Of a stretch of DNA of 37,371 nucleotides, positions 17,719 through 26,600 are shown one piece after another. The notes below the pieces were generated by a model that worked only from the letters and a program-made list of their open reading frames with translations, was not told the origin of the DNA and ran no database searches. Numbering within the stretch: position 1 is the first letter of the stretch; each line of letters begins with the position of its first letter. The position numbers and the translations under genes are program-made. This stretch comes from an uncultured Pseudoxanthomonas sp. (GTDB taxonomy: Bacteria; Pseudomonadota; Gammaproteobacteria; Xanthomonadales; Xanthomonadaceae): NCBI GenBank assembly GCA_937975725.1, contig CALJUL010000049.1, forward strand, positions 1 to 37,371, given 5' to 3'.

Positions 17719-18138
17719 ATGCCGACGCTACGCGTGCTACTGCGCATGCTCCTGATCCTCGCGTTCTGCGCGGACGGGATCCTGGGCGCGCAGGCCACCA
17801 CGCGCATGGCGGTGAAGCACATTCCTCCCCCGGGCAGCGGCCCGGTCGGCCAGCACCCGGTGCACGCCCCACGCTCGGCCGAACGCGCCCAGGAAAGTAA
17901 CAACTGCAATCGAATCGTCGCCGGCGCCAGGAAGGTCGCGCAGGACGGGCAGGGCGGCCACGATTGCGACTGCAACCCCGCCTCCTGCGAATGCAGTTGC
18001 GTGCTGACCTTCTACACGGGCCGCGTGCCGGCCATCTTCGCCGCGCAGCACGCGCTGACCACCACCTACCTGCCGCCGCCCGCGCTGCCGCCGTTGCAGC
18101 GGCAGGTCTCACGGTTGTTCCGACCTCCCATCGGCTAA
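17719..18138 (+). CDS. CruR-like (DUF2946/CopL) copper-sensing leader protein of the receptor operon
   Basis: A 139-residue small protein starting at ATG 17719: hydrophobic N-terminus (LRVLLRMLLILAFCADG), a cysteine cluster HDCDCNPASCECSC (C83, C85, C90, C92, C94) and the C-terminus SRLFRPPIG. It aligns with CopL and its homologue at 11421 over the first 20 residues and at the RPP end. In Bordetella pertussis the DUF2946 protein CruR heads an operon with a TonB-dependent receptor and a PepSY protein and lowers their expression when its cysteines meet copper during translation, through a C-terminal RAPP arrest motif and Rho. The gene order here is the same, 112 nt upstream of the receptor, so that role is inferred. 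Confidence 0.78.
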   Translation: MPTLRVLLRMLLILAFCADGILGAQATTRMAVKHIPPPGSGPVGQHPVHAPRSAERAQESNNCNRIVAGARKVAQDGQGGHDCDCNPASCECSCVLTFYTGRVPAIFAAQHALTTTYLPPPALPPLQRQVSRLFRPPIG

Positions 18139-18147
18139 TGCTGCCCG

Positions 18148-18166
18148 GTCGCCACTGGCTGGCGAC
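18148..18166 (+). promoter_or_regulatory. Hairpin just after the cruR-like stop codon
   Basis: A 6-bp perfect stem, GTCGCC/GGCGAC, with a 7-nt loop begins 9 nt after the stop codon. The rest of the 112-nt spacer is C-rich, as expected of a Rho-loading region, and has no T-run. Confidence 0.35.
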
Positions 18167-18250
18167 GTCCACGCACGCCCTGCTGCCCGTGCCCTCGCGC
18201 CGGCAGCAGCGGACCTTACGCACGCATTGCCCTTCGGGGAGAGAGAATCC

Positions 18251-20968
18251 ATGTATTTCAAGCGCAATCCATTGGCGGTTTCCGTCGGCGTCCTGCTGTG
18301 CGCCAGCCTATCCACGACGGCGTCGGCCCAGCAGGCCGATGGCGGCGTCAAGGCCGAACCGGCCACGACGCTCGACGCCGTCAAGGTCACCGGCAGCCAC
18401 ATCAAGCGCCTGCAGGTATCCGGCGTCGGCCCGGTCACCGTCGTCGACGCCGAGGCGATCGAACGCTCCGGCGCGACCTCCGTCGAAACCCTGCTGCAGC
18501 GCCTGCCGGCGTCTGCGGGCTTCGCCGGCAACCAGACCAACGCCTACTGGGCGAGCAACGGCTACGGCACCACCCAGGTGAACCTGCGCGGCCTGGGCAT
18601 CAACCGCACCCTGGTCCTGCTCAACGGCCGGCGCATGGTCAACGGCGGCACCGGCGCCAACAGTTCGGTGGACCTGAACGTCATCCCGGTCGCCCTGATC
18701 GAGCGCATCGAGGTGCTGAAGGACGGCGCCTCGGCCATCTACGGCGCCGACGCGGTGGCCGGCGTGGTCAACATCATCACCAAGAAGGATTTCGACGGCG
18801 CGCAACTGGGCATCCGCTACGGCCAGACGGCCGAGGGCGACGGTGAGGAAAGCGCGTTCGACCTGACCTGGGGCGTCCGCAGCGAGCGCGGCTCGCTGAT
18901 GGCCTCGCTCAGCTATTCCGAGAACCAGGCAGTGAACATGGCCGACCGCCAGCCCTGCGGCCTGGGCGAGGTGAACGGCAAGCTGGAATGCGTCGGCAGT
19001 TCCGCTACCATCGGCGGCCGCGCGCGGCTGGCCGACGGCACCACGGTCAACTTCAACCAGGATCCCAACGGCAACGGCAACTTCTACGAGCCGTATTCGG
19101 CCAAGCACAACTACAACTCCCACCGCACGCTCAACGCGGTCAATCCGATCAAGCGCCTGAGCTTCAGCAGCTTCGGCGAACTGAAGCTGGGCGAGGACCT
19201 GAACCTGTTCAGCGAGTTGATGTTCACCAACCGCAAGTCCAACCAGCTCGCCACGCCGGGTTCCATCGGCCAGTACCGCGCCATCAACATCGCGGCCAAC
19301 CATCCGACCAACCCCACCGGACAGAACCTGGTGCTGCAACGGCGCCGGCTGGAAGAGGGCGGCCCGCGCGAGTTCTACCAGGACACCGACACGTTCCGCG
19401 CGGTGGTGGGGCTGGAGGGCCGCTTCGGCACCGGCTGGGAATGGAATACGGCCATCAACTGGGGCCGCAACACCGGCATCGACGGTTCGACCAACGTCGC
19501 CAACCTGGACCGCGTGGACCAGACGCTGAACACCGCGCTGTGCAGCAACGCACCGGGCGCGGCGATCCCCTGCGCCGACTACCTGGGCTACGGCGACGTC
19601 ACCCGGCAGGTGCTGGACTACATCATGTTCACCACCCGCGACACCGGCGGCAACGAGCAGCGCAGCTTCACCGCCAACCTCAACGGGCAGTTGTTCGAGA
19701 TGCCGGCGGGCTGGGTCGGGTTCGCCACTGGCGTTGAAGTGCGCAAGGACCGCGGCTGGCGCGACCCGGACCAGTTGACGCAACTGGGCATCGCCAACAG
19801 CAACGCACAGCAGCGCATCGACGGCGAATACAACGCCAAGGAAGCCTACATCGAGTTCGCGGTGCCGCTGCTGCAGGGCATGGCCTTCGCCGATTCGCTC
19901 TACTTCAACACCGCCGTGCGCTATTCGGACTACGACCTGTTCGGCAGCGACACCAACTACAAGGTGGGCCTGGACTGGCAGGTCACGCCGGCGCTGAAGC
20001 TGCGCGCCACGCATTCCACCGCGTTCCGCATCCCCAACGTGCCGGAACTGTTCGGCGGCGTCAGCGAGGGCAACCTGACTACGGCCGACCCGTGCAGCGG
20101 CTGGAGCAGCCTGCCGGCCTCGTCGACGGTGCGCCAGAACTGCCAGGCCGCCGGCGTGCCGACCGGCTACCAGCAACTGGGCAACACCATCCTGACCACG
20201 GTGGGCGGCAACCCGGACCTGGCTCCCGAGGACGCCAAGACCCTGACCGTCGGCGCGGTGTGGACGCCCGCGTTCGCCTCCGGGCTGACGCTGACGCTGG
20301 ACTACTACGACATCAAGATCGACAACGCCATCCAGAGCGTGGCCGGCTCGACCAAGCTGTCGCTGTGCTACAACTCGCCGAACCTGTCGCATCCGTTCTG
20401 CAGCAGCAGCAATTTCACCCGCAACCCGGTCACCGGCGAAGTGGACTACCTGTCCGCGCAACCGGTCAACGCCGCCAGCGAACGGATCTCCGGCATCGAC
20501 CTGGGCGTGCTGTACGAATTCTCCCTGGCCGACTGGAACGCGACCGTGAACTGGGACGTGTCCTATCTGGACCGCTACGATTTCGTCCCGTATCCCGGCG
20601 GCGGCACCATCGAGTACGCGGGCAAGATCACCGGCGGCCGCGGCAGCTACACGCACTGGCGCTCGCTGGCGACACTGGCATTGGGACGCGATGCCTGGTC
20701 GGGCTCGTACACGCTGCAGTACATCGGCAAGGCCGACGACATCAACGCCAGCCCCGGCGACATCGGCGACCACGCGCCCAGCGTGACCTACCACAACGTG
20801 CAGCTCAAGTACGCGCCGACCAAGGCGTTCGACGTGTCCTTCGGCATCGACAACCTGCTCGACAAGGGCGCGCCGTTCATCCAGAGCTACACGGACGCCA
20901 ACACCGACACGATGACCTACGACCTGCTGGGTCGCCGCTGGTACGCCCGCGTCGGCTACCACTGGTAA
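18251..20968 (+). CDS. TonB-dependent outer-membrane receptor
   Basis: A 905-residue receptor with a signal peptide (LLCASLSTTASAQQ), an N-terminal plug (LDAVKVTGSHIKR, GPVTVVDAEAIER, GTTQVNLRGLGINRTLVLLNGRR, VALIERIEVLKDGASAIYGADAVAG) and a long beta-barrel ending in an aromatic residue (VGYHW). There is no N-terminal STN domain, so no sigma/anti-sigma signalling is expected. The ATG has GGGGAGAGA upstream. The substrate cannot be read from the sequence; the CruR-like leader and two PepSY reductases suggest a metal complex, by analogy with the Bordetella bfrG operon. A Cu- or Fe-chelate is the best guess. Confidence 0.9.
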   Translation: MYFKRNPLAVSVGVLLCASLSTTASAQQADGGVKAEPATTLDAVKVTGSHIKRLQVSGVGPVTVVDAEAIERSGATSVETLLQRLPASAGFAGNQTNAYWASNGYGTTQVNLRGLGINRTLVLLNGRRMVNGGTGANSSVDLNVIPVALIERIEVLKDGASAIYGADAVAGVVNIITKKDFDGAQLGIRYGQTAEGDGEESAFDLTWGVRSERGSLMASLSYSENQAVNMADRQPCGLGEVNGKLECVGSSATIGGRARLADGTTVNFNQDPNGNGNFYEPYSAKHNYNSHRTLNAVNPIKRLSFSSFGELKLGEDLNLFSELMFTNRKSNQLATPGSIGQYRAINIAANHPTNPTGQNLVLQRRRLEEGGPREFYQDTDTFRAVVGLEGRFGTGWEWNTAINWGRNTGIDGSTNVANLDRVDQTLNTALCSNAPGAAIPCADYLGYGDVTRQVLDYIMFTTRDTGGNEQRSFTANLNGQLFEMPAGWVGFATGVEVRKDRGWRDPDQLTQLGIANSNAQQRIDGEYNAKEAYIEFAVPLLQGMAFADSLYFNTAVRYSDYDLFGSDTNYKVGLDWQVTPALKLRATHSTAFRIPNVPELFGGVSEGNLTTADPCSGWSSLPASSTVRQNCQAAGVPTGYQQLGNTILTTVGGNPDLAPEDAKTLTVGAVWTPAFASGLTLTLDYYDIKIDNAIQSVAGSTKLSLCYNSPNLSHPFCSSSNFTRNPVTGEVDYLSAQPVNAASERISGIDLGVLYEFSLADWNATVNWDVSYLDRYDFVPYPGGGTIEYAGKITGGRGSYTHWRSLATLALGRDAWSGSYTLQYIGKADDINASPGDIGDHAPSVTYHNVQLKYAPTKAFDVSFGIDNLLDKGAPFIQSYTDANTDTMTYDLLGRRWYARVGYHW

Positions 20969-20984
20969 ACGCGTGCCCATGCGC

Positions 20985-21003
20985 CCCCGCCCTTGCGGCG
21001 GGG
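20985..21003 (+). promoter_or_regulatory. Intercistronic hairpin between receptor and PepSY gene
   Basis: A 7-bp stem, CCCCGCC (20985-20991) with GGCGGGG (20997-21003), and a 5-nt loop, in the 67-nt gap. No T-run follows, so it may trim expression of the downstream genes or stabilise the receptor mRNA. Confidence 0.4.
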
Positions 21004-21035
21004 CCCATGGCCCGCCCTTGTCGAACGGGACTGCT

Positions 21036-21725
21036 ATGAAGCCGGCATTCTGGGCCCGCCGGGCCCACAAATGGATTGGACTGGTCATCGGCGTGCAGGC
21101 GCTGCTGTGGATGATCAGCGGGGTCTACATGACGGTGATATCGCTGGACATCATCCACGGCGACCACCTGGCGCACGCGCACACACAACCGTTGGAGGAG
21201 CCGGCACATCTTTCCGGCGAAGAACTCCAGCGCCGCTATCCCGGCATGACCCAGGTCAGGCTCAAGCGCCTGCTGGAGCGCGACGTGTACGAAGTGCATG
21301 CCGCGGATGGCATCCACCTGCTGGACGCGGCCAGCGGCCAGGTGCTGTCGCCGGGCGACCAGCGGATGGCCATGGCGCTGGCCAAGGCCGCCTACCAGGG
21401 CGAAGCCGAGGTGAGCCGGGTGGAATGGATCACCCGGGCGCCGCAGGAAGTGGCGACGCGGCCGGTGCCGATGTGGGCGGTGCACTTCGCCGACGCCGGC
21501 GAGACCACCCTGTACTTCTCGCCGTACACCGGCGAACTGCTGGCGCGCCGGCACAGCCTGTGGCGCTGGTTCGACTTCGTGTGGATGTTCCACATCATGG
21601 ATTACGAATCGCGCACCGACGTCAACAACACGCTGCTGCGCATCGCCTCGGCGGTGGGCGTGCTGTTCGTGCTGAGCGGCGCGTGGCTGCTCTTCTACAG
21701 CTTCCGCAGGAGCGCCGCCGCATGA
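21036..21725 (+). CDS. PepSY-associated membrane protein
   Basis: A 229-residue inner-membrane protein of the PepSY-TM family: an N-terminal helix (WIGLVIGVQALLWMISGVYM, about 14-33), a periplasmic PepSY-type domain (LVERDVYEVHA-like LLERDVYEVHAADGIHLLDA, and TLYFSPYTGELLARRHSLWR), conserved FDFVWMFHIMDYESR with likely haem or metal-binding His, and a C-terminal helix. The start is ATG 21036; upstream in-frame codons lie in the spacer hairpin. Its stop overlaps the next gene by 4 nt (ATGA). Such proteins accompany siderophore and copper receptors and are thought to pass electrons for metal reduction. Confidence 0.82.
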   Translation: MKPAFWARRAHKWIGLVIGVQALLWMISGVYMTVISLDIIHGDHLAHAHTQPLEEPAHLSGEELQRRYPGMTQVRLKRLLERDVYEVHAADGIHLLDAASGQVLSPGDQRMAMALAKAAYQGEAEVSRVEWITRAPQEVATRPVPMWAVHFADAGETTLYFSPYTGELLARRHSLWRWFDFVWMFHIMDYESRTDVNNTLLRIASAVGVLFVLSGAWLLFYSFRRSAAA

Positions 21726-23548
21726 CGCCCTGGATGCGCAAGATGCACAAGTGGGTGGGCCTGGTGATCGGCCTGCAATTGCTGCTGTGGATGAGCAGTG
21801 GCGTGATGATGAGCTGGCTGGATCACGACAAGGTCCAGGGCCACGAATTCCGCGCGCATGTGCAGGCGTCGCCGCCGTGGCCGGCCGACGCGCTTTCGCC
21901 GGCAAGCTTCCTGGGCGGCGACGCGCAGGTGAGCCGGGTGGCTTCGACCTGGCTGCTGGACCGCCCTGTGTACCAGATCACCGACGGCGACGGCCTCCGC
22001 CTGGCCGACGCGATCACCGGCGCGCCGATCCGGCTCGACGCTGCCTGGGCCGCGCGGCTGGCGCAGGCGTCCTACACCGGCAGCGGCGCGTTGCAGACGC
22101 CGCGCCTGCTGGAATGGAGCCGGGAAGTACGCGACCATGAAGGCCGCCTGTGGCGCGTGGACGCGGACGACGCCGAGGACACCACGGTCTACCTGTCCGC
22201 CGCGACCGGCGAAGTGCTGGTCCACCGCAACAAGACCTGGCGCCTGTTCGACGTGTTCTGGATGCTCCACATCATGGACTACTCGGGGCGGAAGGATTTC
22301 AACAATCCGCTGGTGGTCACCGCCGCCATCGGCGGGCTGTGGCTGGCGCTCACCGGCATCTGGCTGCTGGTGGTGAGCTTCCACTGGAGCGAGTTCGTGC
22401 CGCACCGCTGGCGGCCGGCCCGCGAGCTGTCGGTGTTCGGCCCGGACGGCACGCGGCTGCGCACGGTGCGCGCCGCGGTGGGCGACAACGTCTACGTCAC
22501 CCTGGCGCGCGAGGGCGTACAACTGCCCTCCAACTGCGGGGGAGGGCAGAGCTGCGGGCTGTGCGAGGTGCGCTTCCGCGGCACGCCGCCGCCGGCCACA
22601 GCCGCCGACCGCGCGCATCTGGGAGCGAGCAAGGTCAAGATGGGATACCGGCTGGCCTGCAACCTGATCGTGAATGGCACCACCGACGTGGAAGTGGCCG
22701 GCGGCGCGAGCCTGTGGACCGAGCACACGGCGACCGTGGAGCGCGTCACCGCGGTGACGCCGTTCCTGCGCGAAATCGTCCTGAAACCCGACCACGCGCC
22801 CGGCCCCGAATACCAGCCCGGCGCCTACCTGCAGATGCACATACCGGACTACGACATGCCGGCGCACAGGCTGGTGCGGCCGCAGGACCACCACGATGCC
22901 TGGTCCACGCTGGACCTGCCGGAGAAACTGGTCAACCGTGACCCCGTGCGCCGCGCCTATTCGCTGGCCCTGCCGGTGGACCAGGCGCAGGGACGGCTGA
23001 CGTTACTTGCGCGCTTCAGCCCGGGGCGCGGCGACAAGAAGAAACAGCCACCGGGCAAGGGCTCGACCTACCTGTACACGCTGGAGCCGGGCGACCGCGT
23101 CCGCTTCAGCGGTCCGTTCGGCGACTTCGCCATCAAGCCCGGCGGCCGCGAGAAGGTGTTCATCGGCGGCGGCGCGGGCATGGCGCCGCTGCGGGCCATG
23201 ATCCGCACGCTGCTGGCCGGCGGCGGCAGCGAGCGCATCCATTTCTGGTACGGCGCGCGCAACCTCAAGGAAGCGCCCTACATCGGGGAAATGGAACAGT
23301 TGGCCCGGGAGCACGCCAACTTCAGTTGGCACCTGGTGCTCTCGGACGAAACGCAGAACGATGCGGCACTGTTGCGCGGGCTGGTCCACGAAGTCGCCCA
23401 CGACCGCCTGCTGCGCGAGCACCAGGCATTGGCCGACTGCGAGTTCTACCTGTGCGGTCCGCCGGCCATGCTCAAGGCGACGCGCGAATTGCTGGCGACC
23501 CTGGGCGTGCCGGAAGCGCAGGTGGCCTTCGACGACTTCAAGATATAG
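21722..23548 (+). CDS. PepSY membrane domain fused to NqrF-like ferredoxin/FAD/NAD reductase
   Basis: A 608-residue fusion. Residues 1-230 repeat the PepSY-TM plan of the upstream gene (HKWVGLVIGLQLLLWMSSGV, FDVFWMLHIMDYSGR). Residues about 240-330 are a plant-type 2Fe-2S ferredoxin with ligands C272, C278, C281 and C313. The remainder is a ferredoxin-NADP reductase fold: FAD motif RRAYSLALP, NAD motif FIGGGAGMAPLRAMI, and CGPPAM. The ferredoxin and reductase parts resemble NqrF of the sodium-pumping NADH dehydrogenase. It can carry electrons from NADH to the membrane and probably across it to a periplasmic metal such as Fe(III) or Cu(II). It ends the operon and is followed by a strong terminator. 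Confidence 0.88.
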   Translation: MTPWMRKMHKWVGLVIGLQLLLWMSSGVMMSWLDHDKVQGHEFRAHVQASPPWPADALSPASFLGGDAQVSRVASTWLLDRPVYQITDGDGLRLADAITGAPIRLDAAWAARLAQASYTGSGALQTPRLLEWSREVRDHEGRLWRVDADDAEDTTVYLSAATGEVLVHRNKTWRLFDVFWMLHIMDYSGRKDFNNPLVVTAAIGGLWLALTGIWLLVVSFHWSEFVPHRWRPARELSVFGPDGTRLRTVRAAVGDNVYVTLAREGVQLPSNCGGGQSCGLCEVRFRGTPPPATAADRAHLGASKVKMGYRLACNLIVNGTTDVEVAGGASLWTEHTATVERVTAVTPFLREIVLKPDHAPGPEYQPGAYLQMHIPDYDMPAHRLVRPQDHHDAWSTLDLPEKLVNRDPVRRAYSLALPVDQAQGRLTLLARFSPGRGDKKKQPPGKGSTYLYTLEPGDRVRFSGPFGDFAIKPGGREKVFIGGGAGMAPLRAMIRTLLAGGGSERIHFWYGARNLKEAPYIGEMEQLAREHANFSWHLVLSDETQNDAALLRGLVHEVAHDRLLREHQALADCEFYLCGPPAMLKATRELLATLGVPEAQVAFDDFKI

Positions 23549-23571
23549 CCGCAAGGCGACGCGTCGCCCCG

Positions 23572-23604
23572 GCGCCCGCCATGCAGTGCATGGCGGGCGC
23601 TTTT
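23572..23604 (+). terminator. Rho-independent terminator of the receptor/PepSY operon
   Basis: A 14-bp perfect inverted repeat, GCGCCCGCCATGCA and TGCATGGCGGGCGC, followed by TTTT, 23 nt after the stop codon. It lies between convergent operons. Confidence 0.88.
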
Positions 23605-23645
23605 CGCAAGCGACTCCGGCAGGACTGGTCCAAGGGCGGGGCACG

Positions 23646-26600
23646 TCATTCCACGGCCATCGGTTGCACGGCCGGCGCCCGGCGCAACCTGCGCTTCTGC
23701 ACCAGGTAGAAGGCCGCGGGAATCACCAGCATCGACAGCAGCGGCGCGGTCACCATGCCACCCAGCATCGGCGCGGCGATGCGCTGCATCACTTCCGAAC
23801 CCGCGCCGGTGCCGACGAACAGCGGGAACAGGCCCGCCAGAATCACCGCCACGGTCATCGCCTTCGGCCGCACGCGCTGCACCGCGCCTTCGTGGATGGC
23901 CGCCTGCAGGGTGGCCAGGTCGGCCGGTTCGCCGGCCGCCAGCCGGCGTTCCCAGGCCTGGCGCAGGTACAGCAGCATGATCACGCCGAACTCGGCGGCC
24001 ACGCCGCCCAGCGCGATGAAGCCGATCATGCTCGCCACCGACACCGCATGGCCCAGGCTCCAGATCAACCAGAACCCGCCCACCAGCGCCAGCGGCAGAC
24101 TGAGCAGGATGATGGCCACGTCGCCCAGCCGGCGGAACACCATCCAGATGACCAGGAAGATGATCGCCAGCGCGGCGGGCACCACCCACTGCAGGCGCGC
24201 CAGTGCACGTTGCAGATATTCGTATTGCCCGGACCAGGCCACGCCGTAGCTCGGCGGCAGGGCGATTCCGCCGGCCACGGCCGCTTGCAGGTCGTCCACC
24301 ACGGAGCCCAGGTCGCGGCCCGCCACGTCGACGTAGACGTAGCCGACCAGCCGCCCGTCGTCGCTCTTGAGCATGGGCGGGCCCGCGCTCAGCGAGACCT
24401 CGGCGACCTGACCCAGCGTGAGCTGCACGCCGCCGTCGGCGAGCAGCGGCAGGTCCCGCAAGGCTTCGAGCGAATCGCGCTGGGAGCGTGGATAGCGCAG
24501 CACGATGGGGTAGCGTTCGCGCCCCTCGATGGTTTCGCCGATGGCGTCGCCGCCCACCACGGTGGCGATCACCTGCTGGAGCCGGGCCTGGCTCAGGCCG
24601 TAGCGCGCGGCCGCCTCCGGGCGCAGCCGCACGTCCACGTAGCGCCCGCCGGTGATCCGCTCGGCCAGCGCCGAACTCACGCCGGGCACCGTCCTCGCCA
24701 GTGCCTCGATCTGCTGGCTCAGGCGCTCGATCACGTCCACGTCCGGCCCCGAGACCTTGATGCCGATGGGGCTCTTGATGCCGGTGGCGAGCATGTCGAT
24801 GCGGTTGCGGATCGGCGGCACCCACAGGTTGGTCAGGCCGGGGATCTTCACCGCCGCGTCCAGCTCCCGGCGCAGTTTTTCCGGGGTCATGCCGGGGCGC
24901 CACTGCTCCCGCGGCTTGAAGGTCACGGTGGTCTCGAACATCTCGATCGGCGCCGGGTCGGTGGCGCTCTCGGCACGCCCGGCCTTGCCGAAGGCGTGCT
25001 CCACTTCCGGCACCGTCATGATCATGCGGTCGGACAACTGCAACAGTTGCCGCGCCTTGTCCGCCGACAGGCCAGGCAGGGCGGTGGGCATATAGAGCAG
25101 GCTGCCTTCCTCCAGCGGCGGCATGAACTCGCTGCCCAACCGGCCGAACGGCACCAGCGTTGCAACCAGTAGCGTGGCGCCCAGGCCCAGGGTCGGGCCG
25201 GGATGCCGCAGCACCCACAGCAGGAGCGGGCGATAGCCCGCGATGAGCAGGCGGTTGATCGGGTTGTCGCGCTCCGGGCGGATGCGCCCCCTGACCAGAT
25301 AGCCCATCAACACCGGGATCAAGGTGACCGACAGGCCCGCCGCCGCGGCCATCGCATAGGTCTTGGTGTAAGCCAGCGGCGAGAACAACCTTCCTTCCTG
25401 CGCCTGCAGGGCGAACACCGGCACGAAGGACAGCGTGATGACCAGCAGGCTGGCGAACAGCGCCGGCCCCACTTCCGCGGCCGACCGCGCCATCAACTGC
25501 CAGCGTTCCTCGCCCACGGGCTCGCGGCCATGCGCATCGCGCCAGTGTTCCAGGTGCTTGTGCGCGTTCTCGATCATCACAACGGCGGCATCGACCATCG
25601 CGCCGATCGCGATCGCGATGCCGCCCAGCGACAGCAGGTTGGCCGAGATGCCCTGGGCGTGCATGACGATGAAGGCGGCCAGGATGCCCAGCGGCAGCGT
25701 GATCACCGCCACCAGCGCCGAGCGCAGGTGCCACAGGAACAGCAGGCAGACCAGGGCCACCACCAGGAATTCCTCGCCCAGCTTGTAGCCCAAGTTGCGC
25801 ACCGCGTCGTGGATCAGCCCGGAACGGTCGTACACCGGCACGATCTCCACGCCTTCCGGCAGGCCGGCCTGGAGTTCCCGCAGGCGCGCCTTGACGTTCG
25901 CGATCGCCGCCATCGCGTCCTTGCCGCTGCGCAGGACGATCACGCCGCCGGCCACTTCGCCTTCGCCGTCCAGTTCGGCGATGCCGCGGCGGAACGTGGG
26001 ACCGCGATTGATGTTGGCGACTTCGCCCAGCAGCACCGGCAGGCCGTCGCTGCTGGCGACGGGCACCTGCTCGAAGGCTTCCTGCGAGCGCAGATAGCCT
26101 TCGCTGCGCACCATGTATTCGGCTTCGCCCTGTTCGATCACCGAACCGCCGGTGGCGCCGTTGGCGGCATCCACCGCCTCGATCACCGCGGCCACCGTCA
26201 GGCCGCGCGCCGCCAGCGCCTGCGGATCGGGCTGGATCTGCCAGGCGCGCACGGCGCCGCCGACGCTGGCAACTTCAGCCACGTCGGGCACGGTTTTCAG
26301 TTCGTAGCGCAGGAACCAGTCCTGCAGGGACCGCAGTTGCCCGATGTCGTGCGCGCCCGTGCGGTCCACCAGCGCGTACTGGTAGATCCAGCCCAGGCCG
26401 GTGGCGTCCGGACCCAGCGCGGGATCGACGCCGGGCGGCAGTTTGTCGCGGACCTGGCTCAGGTATTCCAGCACCCGCGAACGCGCCCAGTACAGGTCGG
26501 TCCGGTCGTCGAACAGGATGTAGACGAAGGAATCGCCGAAGAAGGAGAACCCGCGCACCGCTTTCACCCCGGGCACGGACAGCATGGTGGTCGCCAGCGG

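Noticed and set aside
18308..21088. 926-codon minus-strand frame opposite the TonB receptor
   Set aside because: Val/Gly/Ala/Arg-rich antisense shadow; the plus-strand receptor has all expected motifs.
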